Made by a program: the position numbers and the translations under genes. Below the pieces are notes generated by a model. It saw only the letters and a list, made by a program, of their open reading frames with translations, was not told where the DNA came from and did not search any database. From the NCBI GenBank assembly GCA_024734495.1, contig JALMQS010000187.1:7275499-7339498 (forward strand): a stretch of 64,000 nt of DNA. Reading direction: 5' to 3'. The stretch is from Forficula auricularia (Eukaryota > Arthropoda > Insecta > Dermaptera > Forficulidae). This document shows, one piece after another, positions 22,137 to 32,329 of this stretch (position 1 is its first letter; each line of letters begins with the position of its first letter).

Positions 22137-24059
22137 AAATTAATACAAATTGTTTTAAATATTGTATTTACTATTACTTTTGTTTGAATATTTTTATATT
22201 AATTAAATCTACTCCAAAAAAATTGTTAGGGTAAGCTTGGATTAAAATGAAATAAATTCTAATTATAAATAAAAATTTTATTTCAATAAATTTATTTAAA
22301 TATTAACAATTAAAATAGGAAGGAAAATTAAGTAAAATCGTTTATTGAAATGTTGAGAAGAAGCTGGTCTAAGTTGGCGATTGTTTTCTAACAAAATCAT
22401 ATTGCTGGTAGCTAAAGAGCTGAAATTTGGTACATAGATTTTGGAAATCTCATCCCTATCATTAGATCTAACTTGAGCTCATGTAGAAAATTATCAACTC
22501 GACCTGCAAAGTTTCATTAAAAAAAACAGCGTGTTTTGTGAAATTTTTTCTTTGATCCTCCCACACACATATTTCAATAATCTTTTTATTCAACTACTCT
22601 GTATCTAGCAAGCATATAATGTATTGGTTGACTGCACATATAAATAATTTATATCTTCGTAATGCGCTTGGAATCTCCCTTAATAAAAGCGAACTATGCG
22701 CGGGAAACCTTCTCTTTTTTCTAAAATGCCAATAAAAATTATATGAAAATCTAATTAGACAAATAACCAAACAAGTATCTCGAATGACATCACATTTGCC
22801 ATTTGGAAGGATTTTTTTCTTTATCCATCATCGTAGCGGTATCTTTTAGATCTTCATACCCATGGATTATTTCAATTTCATTTTTTTTTTCGATTACACT
22901 TTTTTTTTTCTATGTCAATCAGAAAGATGAAATCATAATAGAAATGAGTCAGAACCGTTGAAATTCATGACTTTTTCATTGTGCTTGACATTTTTTATAT
23001 ATGTCATAAGTACTATAAAATTTTCTCACATGAGAAAAGACGAAAACGTAACCTATTATTAACGATCAGCTAATGGACTAAAAATTTTATAGGGTTTGGT
23101 CTGAGAGTAATAAAATATAAATAAGGAGTTTCATTATACATTTTTCCAGCTTGTGTGTCATGGATGGGAATAGTTTTGAAATTATCTAATTTTTAAATTT
23201 ACATCATATTTTGAATTCGTAGAAACTGAAAACTTTTCTTTGGGGGAGTTCGAGACTGCTTATCTATCTGGTTGATCTTCGAAAAAATCTTTTGTATTTT
23301 TGCAGAGTGACAACGTCTCCCAAGAAAATTTTTTAATTAATAATAATTTGTCAATTTCGAAGAAAAAAAACTTTGTTTTGATAATATTAATAAAAAGAAT
23401 ATTGAGATAAATTTTTTCACCCCCTTTATGAGAAATTAAGTGATTATATCCCTTACAGGAGGGCTAAGTCTTTTTATGATCTTCAATAAATTAAAGAAAT
23501 TTGAAATCGATAATTTGCATTTCTTAGTTTAAAATTGATTTACAATTTTTATAGAATTTTAATTCTCTATGAGGAAATTATTTTTTCGGAGAATAAATCC
23601 CTCGTTAGGGGTGAAAAGTTTTTCAAAAAATAATTTTGAAATTAATTCTCTCCCTAGGTAAAAATTTGAACATTATTCCCTTAAATGATTATAACCTTTC
23701 AGTTTCCTAACTTCATCCTTGACTGTTTAAAAATTTTAATCAAATTTTGAACACAATTAATGGATCAGCCTGAAAATTAAGTATGTACTCGTACTATTAT
23801 TTAAAAAACTTACATATAAGATGAATCACGGTCGAATGAACGATTCTTACCTGTAAAAATAAAGAAAAAAATATTAGACCCATACATGAAGATTATTATA
23901 GCTATTTACCTAATAATAATAAAAAGAGTTTTACTACGATTACTTAAAAAAAAGAGTTAGCTCGGAAAGAGTTAAAATGTATTTCGGCTGTTCTAAAGAG
24001 AAATCAAAGCTATTGAAAATGAGTGTATTTAAACGATTCGGTTTGAAATATCATTTAAA
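22137..24059. other. No gene seen
   Basis: AT-rich sequence with poly-T runs. No recognised elements or conserved frames. Confidence 0.5.
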
Positions 24060-24159
24060 CATTATGTTTAACTAGATTGTCTGCTAAGTAAGAACAAAGA
24101 TTTTTAATATCCACGCGATACTGATCACATGAAAAATAATATTTCTAATTAAAAAATGA

Positions 24160-24194
24160 ATGATGATGAAGACCAAGCCTTCAAAACTATAGTC
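24160..24194 (+). ncRNA. Decayed hammerhead motif, family B
   Basis: ATGATGA (C3 to A), a GAAGAC/GCCTTC-like helix II, AAAAC (G12 to A), UAUA and GUC. Two core substitutions, so probably inactive. Confidence 0.45.
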
Positions 24195-25199
24195 TCAAAC
24201 AAATAAATAATATATATACATCAGTGGAGTGCGGTCCATGGATGCTGTCGATGCGACGGATCCCTAAATTTTCAAACATTTAAAATATTTTCATAAATAT
24301 ATAAGGTCGACTTCAAAATTTCAAGAGAATCATTAAATTGTCAAATTATTATTACCGTTATTTCAAATATTTCTATAAAAACATTTTTTGTTTTGAAAAG
24401 TATATATTGGTTCTCGAAATGAAATAAAATTGTTGCATAGTTTCAAGGGGCATTGGTATATAGTGAAACATATTAAACACAGGAATTATTTAACGGATTA
24501 TAGTGGTGTTTCACAAAGTGGAAATTCAAGGGGCAATTAAAATGAATGATTTTTCCGAAAATAGTGCCGATAGAAGGTTTGAAGTCCCTCCTTGGTATAT
24601 CTTCCAGTTCAAGCATGTCAAAGACAAGTCCATACAAGTTTTAGTCGAATAAAAATTGTTCTCGCTGAGGAACTAATAAAATAGTAATAATACAAAAAAG
24701 GAATACATAAATAAAGTTTAGGGAAAGCGGTGTTGGTTTATAGCGAAATAAATAAAGATGATTCGGGAATCTTTGGACTAATTCATTTCTAAGAACTCAC
24801 AATATATAATATCGGGAATAACTAAGAGTGGTATAAACAAGCTTTTGCAATAGAGTTAGGAGAAATAGTATATCCGGGTTTGTATAGGAAATCTGTCCAA
24901 AGTGGCTTTTTCGATTTGCACTTGGGGGATCGATTTGAGAAAAAAAAATCGAAAAAAGAGTTTTTTTGAAAATCTCGAAAATCATTTTAGATAAAGAGCT
25001 AAACATTTAGCTGAATTATTTTTATTTAAAATCGATCCCTCAAGTGCAAATCGAAAAAGCTACGGGGACAGGTTTCCCATACAAATCCGGCTATACTCTT
25101 TAAGATTTTCTTATAGGAGAGGCTGATTCATTGTGGAGGATGGTCGATTTCCATCTCAGGGACTGTGAAGTTTAAGTCACAAGAATTAATTTCTGACTC

Positions 25200-25339
25200 T
25201 GATGCGTACAAAGCTTACTTGATGTATTGTTAATCGTTCTATTGTTTATATTTATATTTATATTTATATGTTTGTTGATGTTATTGAAAATAAATGTTTT
25301 TGAATAAGATTACGAGTATTAATTAATATGATCGTAATA
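25200..25339 (+). repeat. 5' LTR
   Basis: Begins TGATGCGTACAAAGC and ends GATCGTAATA, with a TTTATA-rich middle and an AATAAA at about 25290 that could serve as polyadenylation signal. Unusually the LTR ends in TA rather than CA. Confidence 0.9.
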
Positions 25340-25340
25340 T

Positions 25341-25352
25341 TGGCGCCCGAAC
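25341..25352 (+). promoter_or_regulatory. Primer-binding site, tRNA-Lys type
   Basis: TGGCGCCCGAAC, one base after the 5' LTR, is complementary to the 3' end of the tRNA-Lys species used as primer by many retroelements. Matching stops after 12 bases. Confidence 0.85.
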
Positions 25353-25361
25353 AATGTGAAA

Positions 25362-26324
25362 ATGATAAGAAAACCTAGTAGACCACTAGGGAAGAGGAAT
25401 AAGAAAAATGATTTTGCGAATATGGAAATAACGAGGGGGGAGATATCGAAGATCAAGGATCATATAAAAAAAGGTGAGCATAGAGTAATGGATTTGGGAG
25501 AGGAGGTGAATAAATTAAAAAATGAATTCGAAAAAATAATAAAAAAATTAAAAGATGATTTGGAAGAGGAAAAAAACAAGAGGATAGAGTTGGAAGAAAT
25601 AATAAAAAGGAAGGAAAATTCGGAAAAGGGAAGTAATTTCGAGATTAATAGGAATATTCAATTAGCAGACGTGGGAAAATTCCTTCCGGTGTTTAGAGCT
25701 CTCCCAGAGGAAGATCCGAAGTTATTTTTAAAAAAGGTCGAGAATACTCTATTAAAATATAAAGTACCGGAATATGTTTGGCTCATGGTGGTTTCGGATC
25801 AGTTGTTAGATAAGGCCAAGACATGGTGGCGGGTGGTCAATCAATTTCCAGCGTTGGATTGGAAAGATTTTAAAATGAAATTTCTCCGAGAATACGATAG
25901 TTTAATCGTAGTCTCAAAGTTAAAGGTTATGTTTTATGAGGAGAAACAGAGAAAAGACGAACCTATAAGGTTATTTATTGAGAATAAGATGGCTTTATAT
26001 AAGAGAGTTTTTCCGGACGAAGATGCTGGTTCAATCCTTCAAGTTTTAGTGGAGATGATTACTCCACGTGTTAGATCGTCCATTAGGGGAATGAAATTCA
26101 CTGATATTGAAGGGTTTATGCAGACGGTAGAAGAAATAGAAAGGGATTTAAAGGATGTGGATAAAGAAGAGAAGACGAGTCCCACTCAGGATAGAAGTTG
26201 CATTCAGGATAGACGCTTATGTGAAATCTGTAGGCGGGAAGGACATGGGGAAGAGACTTGCTTCAAGAAGGGAAACGAGTGGAGGGGCAAGGAAAAAGGG
26301 AGTTCCTTGTTCAAAAATCAGTAG
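25362..26324 (+). CDS. gag: Gag polyprotein of LTR element
   Basis: Structural capsid/nucleocapsid protein that packages element RNA in cytoplasmic particles. About 320 residues from the ATG at 25362 to TAG; an in-frame GTG six bases upstream is not a plausible start. Order: basic N-terminus (KPSRPLGKRNKK); a lysine/glutamate-rich coiled-coil-like segment (about residues 30-95); a retrotransposon gag/capsid domain containing FRALPEEDPKLFLKKVENTL, KAKTWWRVV, WKDFKMKFLREY and IRLFIENKMALYKRVFPD; and a CCHC zinc knuckle near the C-terminus (CEICRREGHGEETC, exact CX2CX4HX4C). The frame is undamaged, so the copy is recent or under selection. It overlaps the next frame by about 67 bases. Confidence 0.92.
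   Translation: MIRKPSRPLGKRNKKNDFANMEITRGEISKIKDHIKKGEHRVMDLGEEVNKLKNEFEKIIKKLKDDLEEEKNKRIELEEIIKRKENSEKGSNFEINRNIQLADVGKFLPVFRALPEEDPKLFLKKVENTLLKYKVPEYVWLMVVSDQLLDKAKTWWRVVNQFPALDWKDFKMKFLREYDSLIVVSKLKVMFYEEKQRKDEPIRLFIENKMALYKRVFPDEDAGSILQVLVEMITPRVRSSIRGMKFTDIEGFMQTVEEIERDLKDVDKEEKTSPTQDRSCIQDRRLCEICRREGHGEETCFKKGNEWRGKEKGSSLFKNQ
26270..26276 (+). promoter_or_regulatory. -1 ribosomal frameshift heptamer
   Basis: GGGAAAC read as G-GGA-AAC in the gag frame is a canonical X-XXY-YYZ slippery site. It sits just after the zinc knuckle, inside the overlap with the downstream -1 frame. Slippage re-pairs on GGG-AAA and enters that frame. I could not confirm a downstream pseudoknot by eye. Confidence 0.8.
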
Positions 26325-26701
26325 AATTCCCTAAGAAAGTAAGAATAGAAAGTGAGATCTCTAGTCATATTATTTGTTGTGAGAATAAATTTTCGGAAAT
26401 CATTCGGCCATCAATGAAATTACAAATAGCGGAAAGAAGAAGGCTATTAACTAATGAAGATGATTTAATTCCGTACTGGTTGAAGGAAGTCAAGGAGGAT
26501 GAGTTGAATATAATGGAAGAGGAGAAACTAGATGCTGGTCAGATGAAATTAAATCAAAATAAGAAAGAGTTACTTCATCAAATAAAATTATATTTAGAAG
26601 AATCGATGGATGAAGCAAAAATTATTGAAAATAGTCAAGAAAGGGGAAGGTTAGTTAAATATCATTCGAGTTATTTTAAACCTAGGAAGAAAGAAGAATG
26701 A
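26277..26701 (+). CDS. Short -1 frame of LTR element (residual pol region)
   Basis: Reached by -1 frameshifting from gag; the frame is already open at 26258 and has no ATG there, consistent with translation only as a Gag fusion. It adds about 140 residues after the slip site and ends at TGA 41 bases before the 3' LTR. There is no Asp-Ser/Thr-Gly protease motif, no YxDD and no integrase HHCC or DDE signature. The C-terminus GRLVKYHSSYFKPRKKEE is basic and resembles the tail of gypsy-type polyproteins. Best read as what remains after deletion of pol between its two ends, or a specialised short extension. The intact frame and conserved slip site argue it is not simple debris. Confidence 0.7.
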
Positions 26702-26728
26702 TCCTGTGGGAAGCTGCGTCCGCGTTCT

Positions 26729-26742
26729 AAGGAGGGGAGAAT
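26729..26742 (+). promoter_or_regulatory. Polypurine tract
   Basis: AAGGAGGGGAGA followed by AT immediately before the 3' LTR is the plus-strand primer region expected at this position. Confidence 0.8.
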
Positions 26743-26882
26743 TGATGCGTACAAAGCTTACTTGATGTATTGTTAATCGTTCTATTGTTTATATTTATAT
26801 TTATATTTATATGTTTGTTGATGTTATTGAAAATAAATGTTTTAAATGAGATTACGAGTTCTTAATTAAAATGATCGTAATA
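26743..26882 (+). repeat. 3' LTR
   Basis: 140 bp, same boundaries as the 5' LTR (TGATGCGT...GTAATA). Differences are concentrated near 26840-26870. Confidence 0.9.
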
Positions 26883-27170
26883 ACTCCTACCCTCTCTCAC
26901 ACAAAGCAGTATTCATTTAGGGCGAAGGTCCCAAAATATATTTTTTAAAAATCTAATGTTAAATTTGAAAAATAATGAAAATGATGCTGTATTCGATGAA
27001 ATTTGCAAAAAAAAGCAAAGATTAAAATAAAATTTCAAAAAATGAAAGGTACTTTTTTGGACAGCATCCCCTGGTTGAAAAGTCACTGACCGGGACTGAT
27101 ATACATTATATATGTGTCTATGTTTATTTGCATCAAGCAGAGGACAACCTCTATGTTTCTCTTTATAAAA

Positions 27171-28213
27171 TACCTATACTTAAAAAAGTATATGCATAGA
27201 TATAAAGTCAGTATCGAAGATGTTATGAGATATAATATTATTTAATTTAGATGTCAGAAGTATTCCCCCCTCCGCCTCGGGAGCCCAATCCAAGTACCAA
27301 ACCTGCTATTTAAGCAGTTAAATAAAAAAAAATTATTGATATGTTAAGTGCTGAAAATAAAAACAATAATTCAATACAAAGAGAAAAATTATATTAAAAG
27401 ATTTTCTTCATTGGTACAACTCCCGGCGTCTTTAAAAGAATGAACATAAATTTGATTAAAAAAAATAGCGAAAGTGTGTGTGGGCTGAATGAAGGCTCAA
27501 CGTGTAACTAAAGATTTTTCAAGTTCAACGATTTCAAAAGATTGCTATCTGGTCGATAAGCCATAAGATAGAAAAATTAAAAGTTAGGATGAATATCAAA
27601 AAGTATGTATTTAAAAACGATGATATAACCTTTAATTGAAATAGTATGTTTTGTTGTATTATTTTCTCATGAAGATTTTTTCTTTTCTTATTTTTAATTG
27701 AAAAGGAATTTTTGATGAAATAATAAATTCGAAATTAATTTATTTTTCACTCATATGAGTAGGTATAATAAAATTTTTTAAGATTTTTAAGAATGATATC
27801 AGACATTTTTGTCGCGAGCCCACCCAAGAATTATGTATGCTTCATGAACAAAAAAAGAAAAATGCACATTCTTTACGTTACATGTGTTTTCTATTTCTAA
27901 TAATTTTCATTTTATAATTGAAAAACCAGATTCTAATTAAATAGAATTCACCCTTTACGAATTAAATGCTCTCTAGAATCAATTAAGCAATTTAGTTTCT
28001 CCCTTATTTGAAATGATCATATAAATGTTCTTTTTCAAATTTATTTTAATATTCCCTTAAGCCATTTTGAGAAAATCTATAAAAAGCCAAAAGAGGCTCA
28101 GACTAAATAAGTACCTACTCCCTGTTTTATAATTTCAATCAAAATCATCGGGTACTTCCTCTAGCCATTAAGTTAAAAATCTCGAAGCTCTGCCACTTAA
28201 CTGTATATGAGAT
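27171..28213. other. No gene seen
   Basis: AT-rich DNA. A CCCCCCTCCGCCTCGGGAGC patch near 27265 stands out but has no recognisable role. Confidence 0.45.
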
Positions 28214-28221
28214 ATAAAAAT

Positions 28222-28525
28222 AGAGGGGTGATCCGCGATTGGAAGTAGGTGTATGGAAGTATTTTGGAAGTACTTGGAAATATTTGGAAGAAGTACTTGG
28301 AAATATTTGGAATTGCTTGGAAATATTTGGAAGAAGTACTTGGAAATATTTGGAGGTACTTGGAAATATTTGGAAGTACCTGGAAATATTTGCAAGTTCT
28401 TGGAAATATTTGAAAGTTCTTGAAAATATTTGGAAGTACTTGGAAATATTTGGAAGTACTTGGAAATATTTGGAAGCACAAGTGGAAGTAGGTGTACAGC
28501 ATATTAGGTCGCGGTTCACCCCTCG
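28222..28525. mobile_element. hAT-like MITE filled with a 20-bp minisatellite, copy 1
   Basis: The inverted termini AGAGGGGTGATCCGCG and CGCGGTTCACCCCTCG are flanked by ATAAAAAT at 28214-28221 and 28526-28533, an exact 8-bp duplication. Between GGAAGTAGGTGTA blocks lies a tandem array of a 20-bp unit made of two related 10-mers, TACTTGGAAA and TATTTGGAAG, about 11-12 units with a few expanded by GAA. Because 20 is not a multiple of 3, all frames stay open as Lys/Tyr/Phe-rich low-complexity translations, which are not genes. The sister copy is at 55487-55692. Confidence 0.88.
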
Positions 28526-28533
28526 ATAAAAAT

Positions 28534-29605
28534 ATATAATAAAATACTGTAAAAAAACAATCAAATTAAATTTTTAATTATAATATCTCGAAAATTCTAA
28601 AAAATCTTACTAAAAAAATTGATTTTCACCTCTGTTTATTTTTTGTTTTCAGGTGCAATTATTTTTTAAAATATTTTTCAATCGTTCAACTTCTAGAGGG
28701 CGTCTAGACGCGTCTGCCCGCTGGCTATTCGTCCCCCAGTAGCGGTTTTGGACTGACACCATTCTCATCGAAATCCACGCCAGTCCATTCGGTGAGATCA
28801 AATTTTTCTCTAAAATTAATAATTTTTTAATTTCAATTTAAAATTAATGTATCTCTATTATTTGTTTATTTGAGACATATATTTTGAATAAATAAGTGTT
28901 GTAAGAAAAATTAAAGAAAAAAATCGAGGCCACGCTTTGAACTTGAATTTATCATGAATATATTTTGAATTCAACCTTAAATTAATGAATAGATATTAAT
29001 ATTTATTGAATTGAGATAAAAATTTTGCAAAAAAAAGTATTGGTAGGAAAAATTATGCAAAAAATCTTAACAAACCCACGCTTTTAAATTGAATTCTTCA
29101 TTAATACATTTTCTATCTTTTGGAGATTTATTAATTTTTAACGAATATATAATATGCCTAAACTATTATTGTATTTCGATTTTTCAGCATCTTAAATATA
29201 ATTCATCAGATGAAGGAAATCATTTTGGTAATTGACTCCATGGTCTGCATTATTCACTCTGCAACTCCTTTAAGGAAATTCCATACTTTGAGATTCGGCC
29301 TGTAGTCATCAATGTGAGCTCAGTTATTAAATCTAATATTTATTAATTATACATTTCCAATTAACACTTAAAATTATTAGATTTTATATTCATACAATAT
29401 ACATATACGCATATATATTTTATTCATACCCGAAATCTTTCTCCTTTTTTTTTCTTAAATAATTTAGTGTTTGCAAAAATGTTTCACTACTATCTAAACA
29501 ATATTTTACATAGGAAATTTAAATGATTCATTTTTCGATGATATACCATATAATACAATTTTATTTTTTCATTATTTAATCATGTGTGTGTTTATTTTCT
29601 TTTAG
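28534..29605. other. Exon-like patches with splice-type signals, uncertain
   Basis: About 28653-28791 follows TTTTTTGTTTTCAG, is GC-richer than its surroundings and ends CATTCG|GTGAGA. About 29188-29313 follows GATTTTTCAG and ends CATCAAT|GTGAGC. Neither is open throughout in one frame (stops at TAG in each), so they could be non-coding exons or chance. No similarity recognised. Confidence 0.25.
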
Positions 29606-29683
29606 CTGAAGATGAGAGGTTGGTTTGAGGGGGCGGAGACATTTCGACCAATATCTTCAAGTCGTCTTCAAGTCACAGCTACG
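29606..29683 (+). other. Candidate 78-nt exon
   Basis: Strong acceptor TTTATTTTCTTTTAG and strong donor ACG|GTAAGT bound 78 nt that are open only in the frame reading LKMRGWFEGAETFRP onward (26 codons, phase 0 at both ends). It is more GC-rich than the flanks. I do not recognise the peptide. Frames do not connect with the candidate at 30972-31082, so if both are exons at least one is untranslated. Confidence 0.35.
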
Positions 29684-30971
29684 GTAAGTAGTCTTACTCA
29701 ATGAGATTTGCATTTATTCGGATAAAAATCATATTATATCTTAATTTAAATATTTACATCGACATACATCAACTTGAAATGATTCATTTTTTTGATTTAT
29801 CTACTATATAATACAATTTTTTTGATTAATTTATATATAATGACGTGAAAATGTGACATTATATCATCTTCTGTGGGCGCCACACGACTTCCACAGTAGT
29901 TTCTCCCTTATGCGAAATCACCATACCAATTTTCTTCATTCAAATTACTTCGATTTGGGTTTCCCCCAACCGTTTTGAGAAAACCGGAAAAAAGACGAAA
30001 TTGCAAAATTTCAAAAATCTTCAAGTAAACATGTACTTCCGGTTCATCGATTTTAGTCTAAATTTTGAGGTAGCTACTTGTTCTAGCCTCTATATAACTT
30101 AAGTTTCAATCCCAAAGCTCTGCGACTTACCGTAGACAAGATATGAACGATTAAAATATTTATTTTGCGACACTCGTAATTTACACCCTCTTCCTTTATT
30201 TCAATCGGATTAATAACTTATGACACTTAATAAGTACAGCAATTTTAAAATAAATCGTTTGAAACGTTTTTGAGAAAATCACAAAAAAACGAAAGATCTT
30301 TCATGCAAATGTCAGCTTCCGTTTTTCCGATTTCAAATAAAAGCTTGATGTACAGTTTCTAGCCTATATCGAGCTTATGTCTCAAATTTCGTGGCTCTGA
30401 GACTTATGGTTGCGAAACGCAGGGGGGTACATAAGTACATACATACGTACACATTGGCCAATGGATTTTTGGCCCCTTTTTGCCCCCTGGAGTCCACAAT
30501 ATCTGGTTTTATGTTCTAAATCCGGTTTCAAATTATTAAGGATTCCTTCCACCTAGAAGTTATAATTAATCTTCTTTCAATAATTTTTACAGATTTTTAA
30601 TTTTTAAATCAAAGGATTCTGAAATAAAATAAGAGTTAAATCTTGATAAAATTTTCAAGATAGTTTGGATATGGAAATAATCAAAATTTTCTTAAAAAAT
30701 TGTTTTAATTCATTTTATATTTTGTCTATTCATTAACGCTCGAATTAAAAAGCGAAAATAGGGAATTCCATTCCTTATTTGCGGTTCTATGGAGTAGGTA
30801 TATGTGATTTTAATAGTTTCTTAAGACCCATAGAAATTTATTATAGAAATAAACAAATAATCCAATGAAAGTGAATTTTATGGTCTAAAATTGCCAGCAA
30901 TGAAGCAATACAAAGAAATGCAATACCTAGACTGAAAAAAAGTTATATTTATTAAAATCAATCATCTGTAG
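29684..30971. other. No gene seen
   Basis: About 29870-30470 has the composition and wording (TTTTGAGAAAA repeats, GGGGGGTACATAAGTACATACATAC) of decayed insect interspersed repeats, but no second copy occurs in the window. Confidence 0.35.
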
Positions 30972-31082
30972 AGAAAAGAAAGCGTACCGGTGCCATTAAA
31001 GTGTCATATCAATGCATGAATTATGGCTCAGAGGATAATTGCAAAAACGAATACGACGTCGACGACAACGCCAGCCAGCGAG
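30972..31082 (+). other. Candidate 111-nt exon
   Basis: Bounded by an acceptor-like ATCATCTGTAG and a consensus donor CGAG|GTAAGT. It is open in one frame reading KRKRTGAIKVSYQC, then MNYGSEDNCKNEYDVDD, then NASQR (phase 1 at both ends, 37 codons). Codon composition is much richer in GC (ACGACGTCGACGACAACGCC) than the surroundings. An in-frame ATG lies within it. It could be a first coding exon or internal exon of an unrecognised gene; it is the most gene-like segment of the window outside mobile elements. Confidence 0.4.
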
Positions 31083-31400
31083 GTAAGTTTCCTCAGACTG
31101 TGTGCGTGTGGTTGTTTGTGTTGTGTTTCCCTCTCATTTGCTGTTTCTGGCGATGAGATCATCATCAAGCACCGCGTCTGCACGCCGTAAGCACCTCGAA
31201 TAGCCCAACAGACGCTTACGCCTTACGCCTTTCGAAACCCAAGTGTTCTTAGCTTATCTCTTCCTCGGTGGTCGGGATACTTACGCCCTAGCCGTTCACC
31301 GAGGTTTCCCGGGAACCTTGACTCGAGGATGTCGAGTTGTCGATCAGGTCAACATCATCATCATGAATCCGCTTGACCTATTCCAATCCTTCACTTATTA
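31083..31400. other. GC-richer non-coding segment downstream of donor
   Basis: The 300 bp after the GTAAGT donor keep a balanced composition (CACCGCGTCTGCACGCCG, GACGCTTACGCCTTACGCC) unlike the AT-rich surroundings and contain no long frame. If the exon is real this would be the start of its intron and might hold regulatory sequence. Confidence 0.3.
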
Positions 31401-31676
31401 GGTGCATTACAATCGATAATTGAGAGAGTTTATAGGAAGATTGAGACTTCCGTGTATATATAACATAACCTCTATAAACAGTATTGTTTAAATCTTTGCA
31501 GTTCATTTGATTATTTTAAATATTGAGAACAATTTCACCACAACTTATACGCTCCCCGTAACTTTTGGTGGATTAGCAATTTTTTACCAGTAAACCTTTT
31601 GAGGTGGTAATCTTTATTTTATTTATTTTTATTAAAATATTGATATACTAGTACATATTTATATATGAGACATTTC

Positions 31677-32004
31677 ATGCCAAATCGGACGGTTTGAAAA
31701 ATTTTAATTTTTGATTTACTTCATTTTTGAAATTTTTCACAAAACTCTTCCTGGTAAATTTTGAAATTTTTTTGGTAACCAGCTTAAAAAATATCGAATT
31801 TCGATTTTTCGCTCATAACTTCTTCAAAATTGGTCCAAATTCAAAAAAAAAAAATTGAAATTTTGATATCTTTTAAACTAGTTATCAAAAAAATTTCCAA
31901 ATTTACCAGGAAGAGTTTTTTGAAGGGTAGTAAAAAATGTCAATAAATGAAGTAAATCAAAAATTAAAATTTTTCAAACCGACCGATTTTGCGTGGAATG
32001 CCCC
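31677..32004. mobile_element. Fold-back MITE, ~330 bp
   Basis: GAGACATTTCATGCC at the left and its inverse GGAATGCCCC-type end at the right begin arms of over 100 bp (CGGTTTGAAAAATTTTAA shared). TA-rich flanks obscure the target duplication. Class uncertain. Confidence 0.7.
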
Positions 32005-32329
32005 ATATATATATTATAATACATTTGTAAACTAAACATAATCTAAATATTAATTACAAATGTTTGTATTTGTTATTAATAAATACAATGAAAGTTCTAG
32101 GATAATAACAATTTTTCAGTTTTCTTTCATATAAATATTTCCATAAACTCATTTAAATAGTCTCAAGCTTGTTGAATTTTTTATACCACAAGGTATAGAG
32201 AGCTGAATTTCTCAAGCCCCTGAAATAGTGAGTTTTCAGTATTTTCTTTATTTATTTCAGGTATATGGTTTATTTTAATCATTTCCTTACTGTGAAACTC
32301 AAATGCCTTAAAAGCGCTGATTGGCAGCC

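Larger units (their letters stand above)
25200..26882 (+). mobile_element. Non-autonomous Ty3/gypsy-like LTR retrotransposon, 1.68 kb
   Basis: Two 140-bp LTRs (25200-25339, 26743-26882) differ at only a handful of positions. The element is flanked by ACTC at 25196-25199 and 26883-26886 (4-bp duplication). In order: LTR, primer-binding site for tRNA-Lys, gag, a short -1 frame, polypurine tract, LTR. No protease, reverse transcriptase, RNase H or integrase domain is present, so it would need a helper. Gag architecture, 4-bp duplication and -1 frameshift point to Ty3/gypsy. Confidence 0.92.
24222..27098. mobile_element. hAT element containing an LTR retrotransposon
   Basis: It starts CAGTGGAGTGCGGTCC and ends TCACTGACCGGGACTG. 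Subterminal GGATGCTGTC appears inverted at the other end as GACAGCATCC. The flanks are ATATACAT at 24214-24221 and 27099-27106, an exact 8-bp duplication typical of hAT. Removing the LTR element at 25200-26882 and one copy of its ACTC duplication leaves about 1.19 kb without a recognisable transposase, so it is non-autonomous. A 3'-terminal fragment lies at 60886-61025. Confidence 0.9.
24060..27170 (+). mobile_element. PLE 3' terminal segment split by a hAT insertion
   Basis: 24060-24221 matches the PLE 3' region at about 13030-13145 (AATATCCA...GATACTGA, then the decayed hammerhead, then ACAAATAAATAATATATAT). It resumes at 27107 with TATATATGTGTCTATGTTTATTTGCATCAAGCAGAGG and ends near 27168, matching about 13170-13222. 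The hAT element at 24222-27098 lies between. The RT and endonuclease are absent, so this is a 5'-truncated copy. Confidence 0.75.

Noticed and set aside
28145..28564. Overlapping long frames on both strands with Lys/Tyr/Phe/Ser-rich products
   Set aside because: They translate a 20-bp minisatellite inside a MITE. Such repeats stay open in several frames by composition, and the reading is the same low-complexity pattern on either strand.
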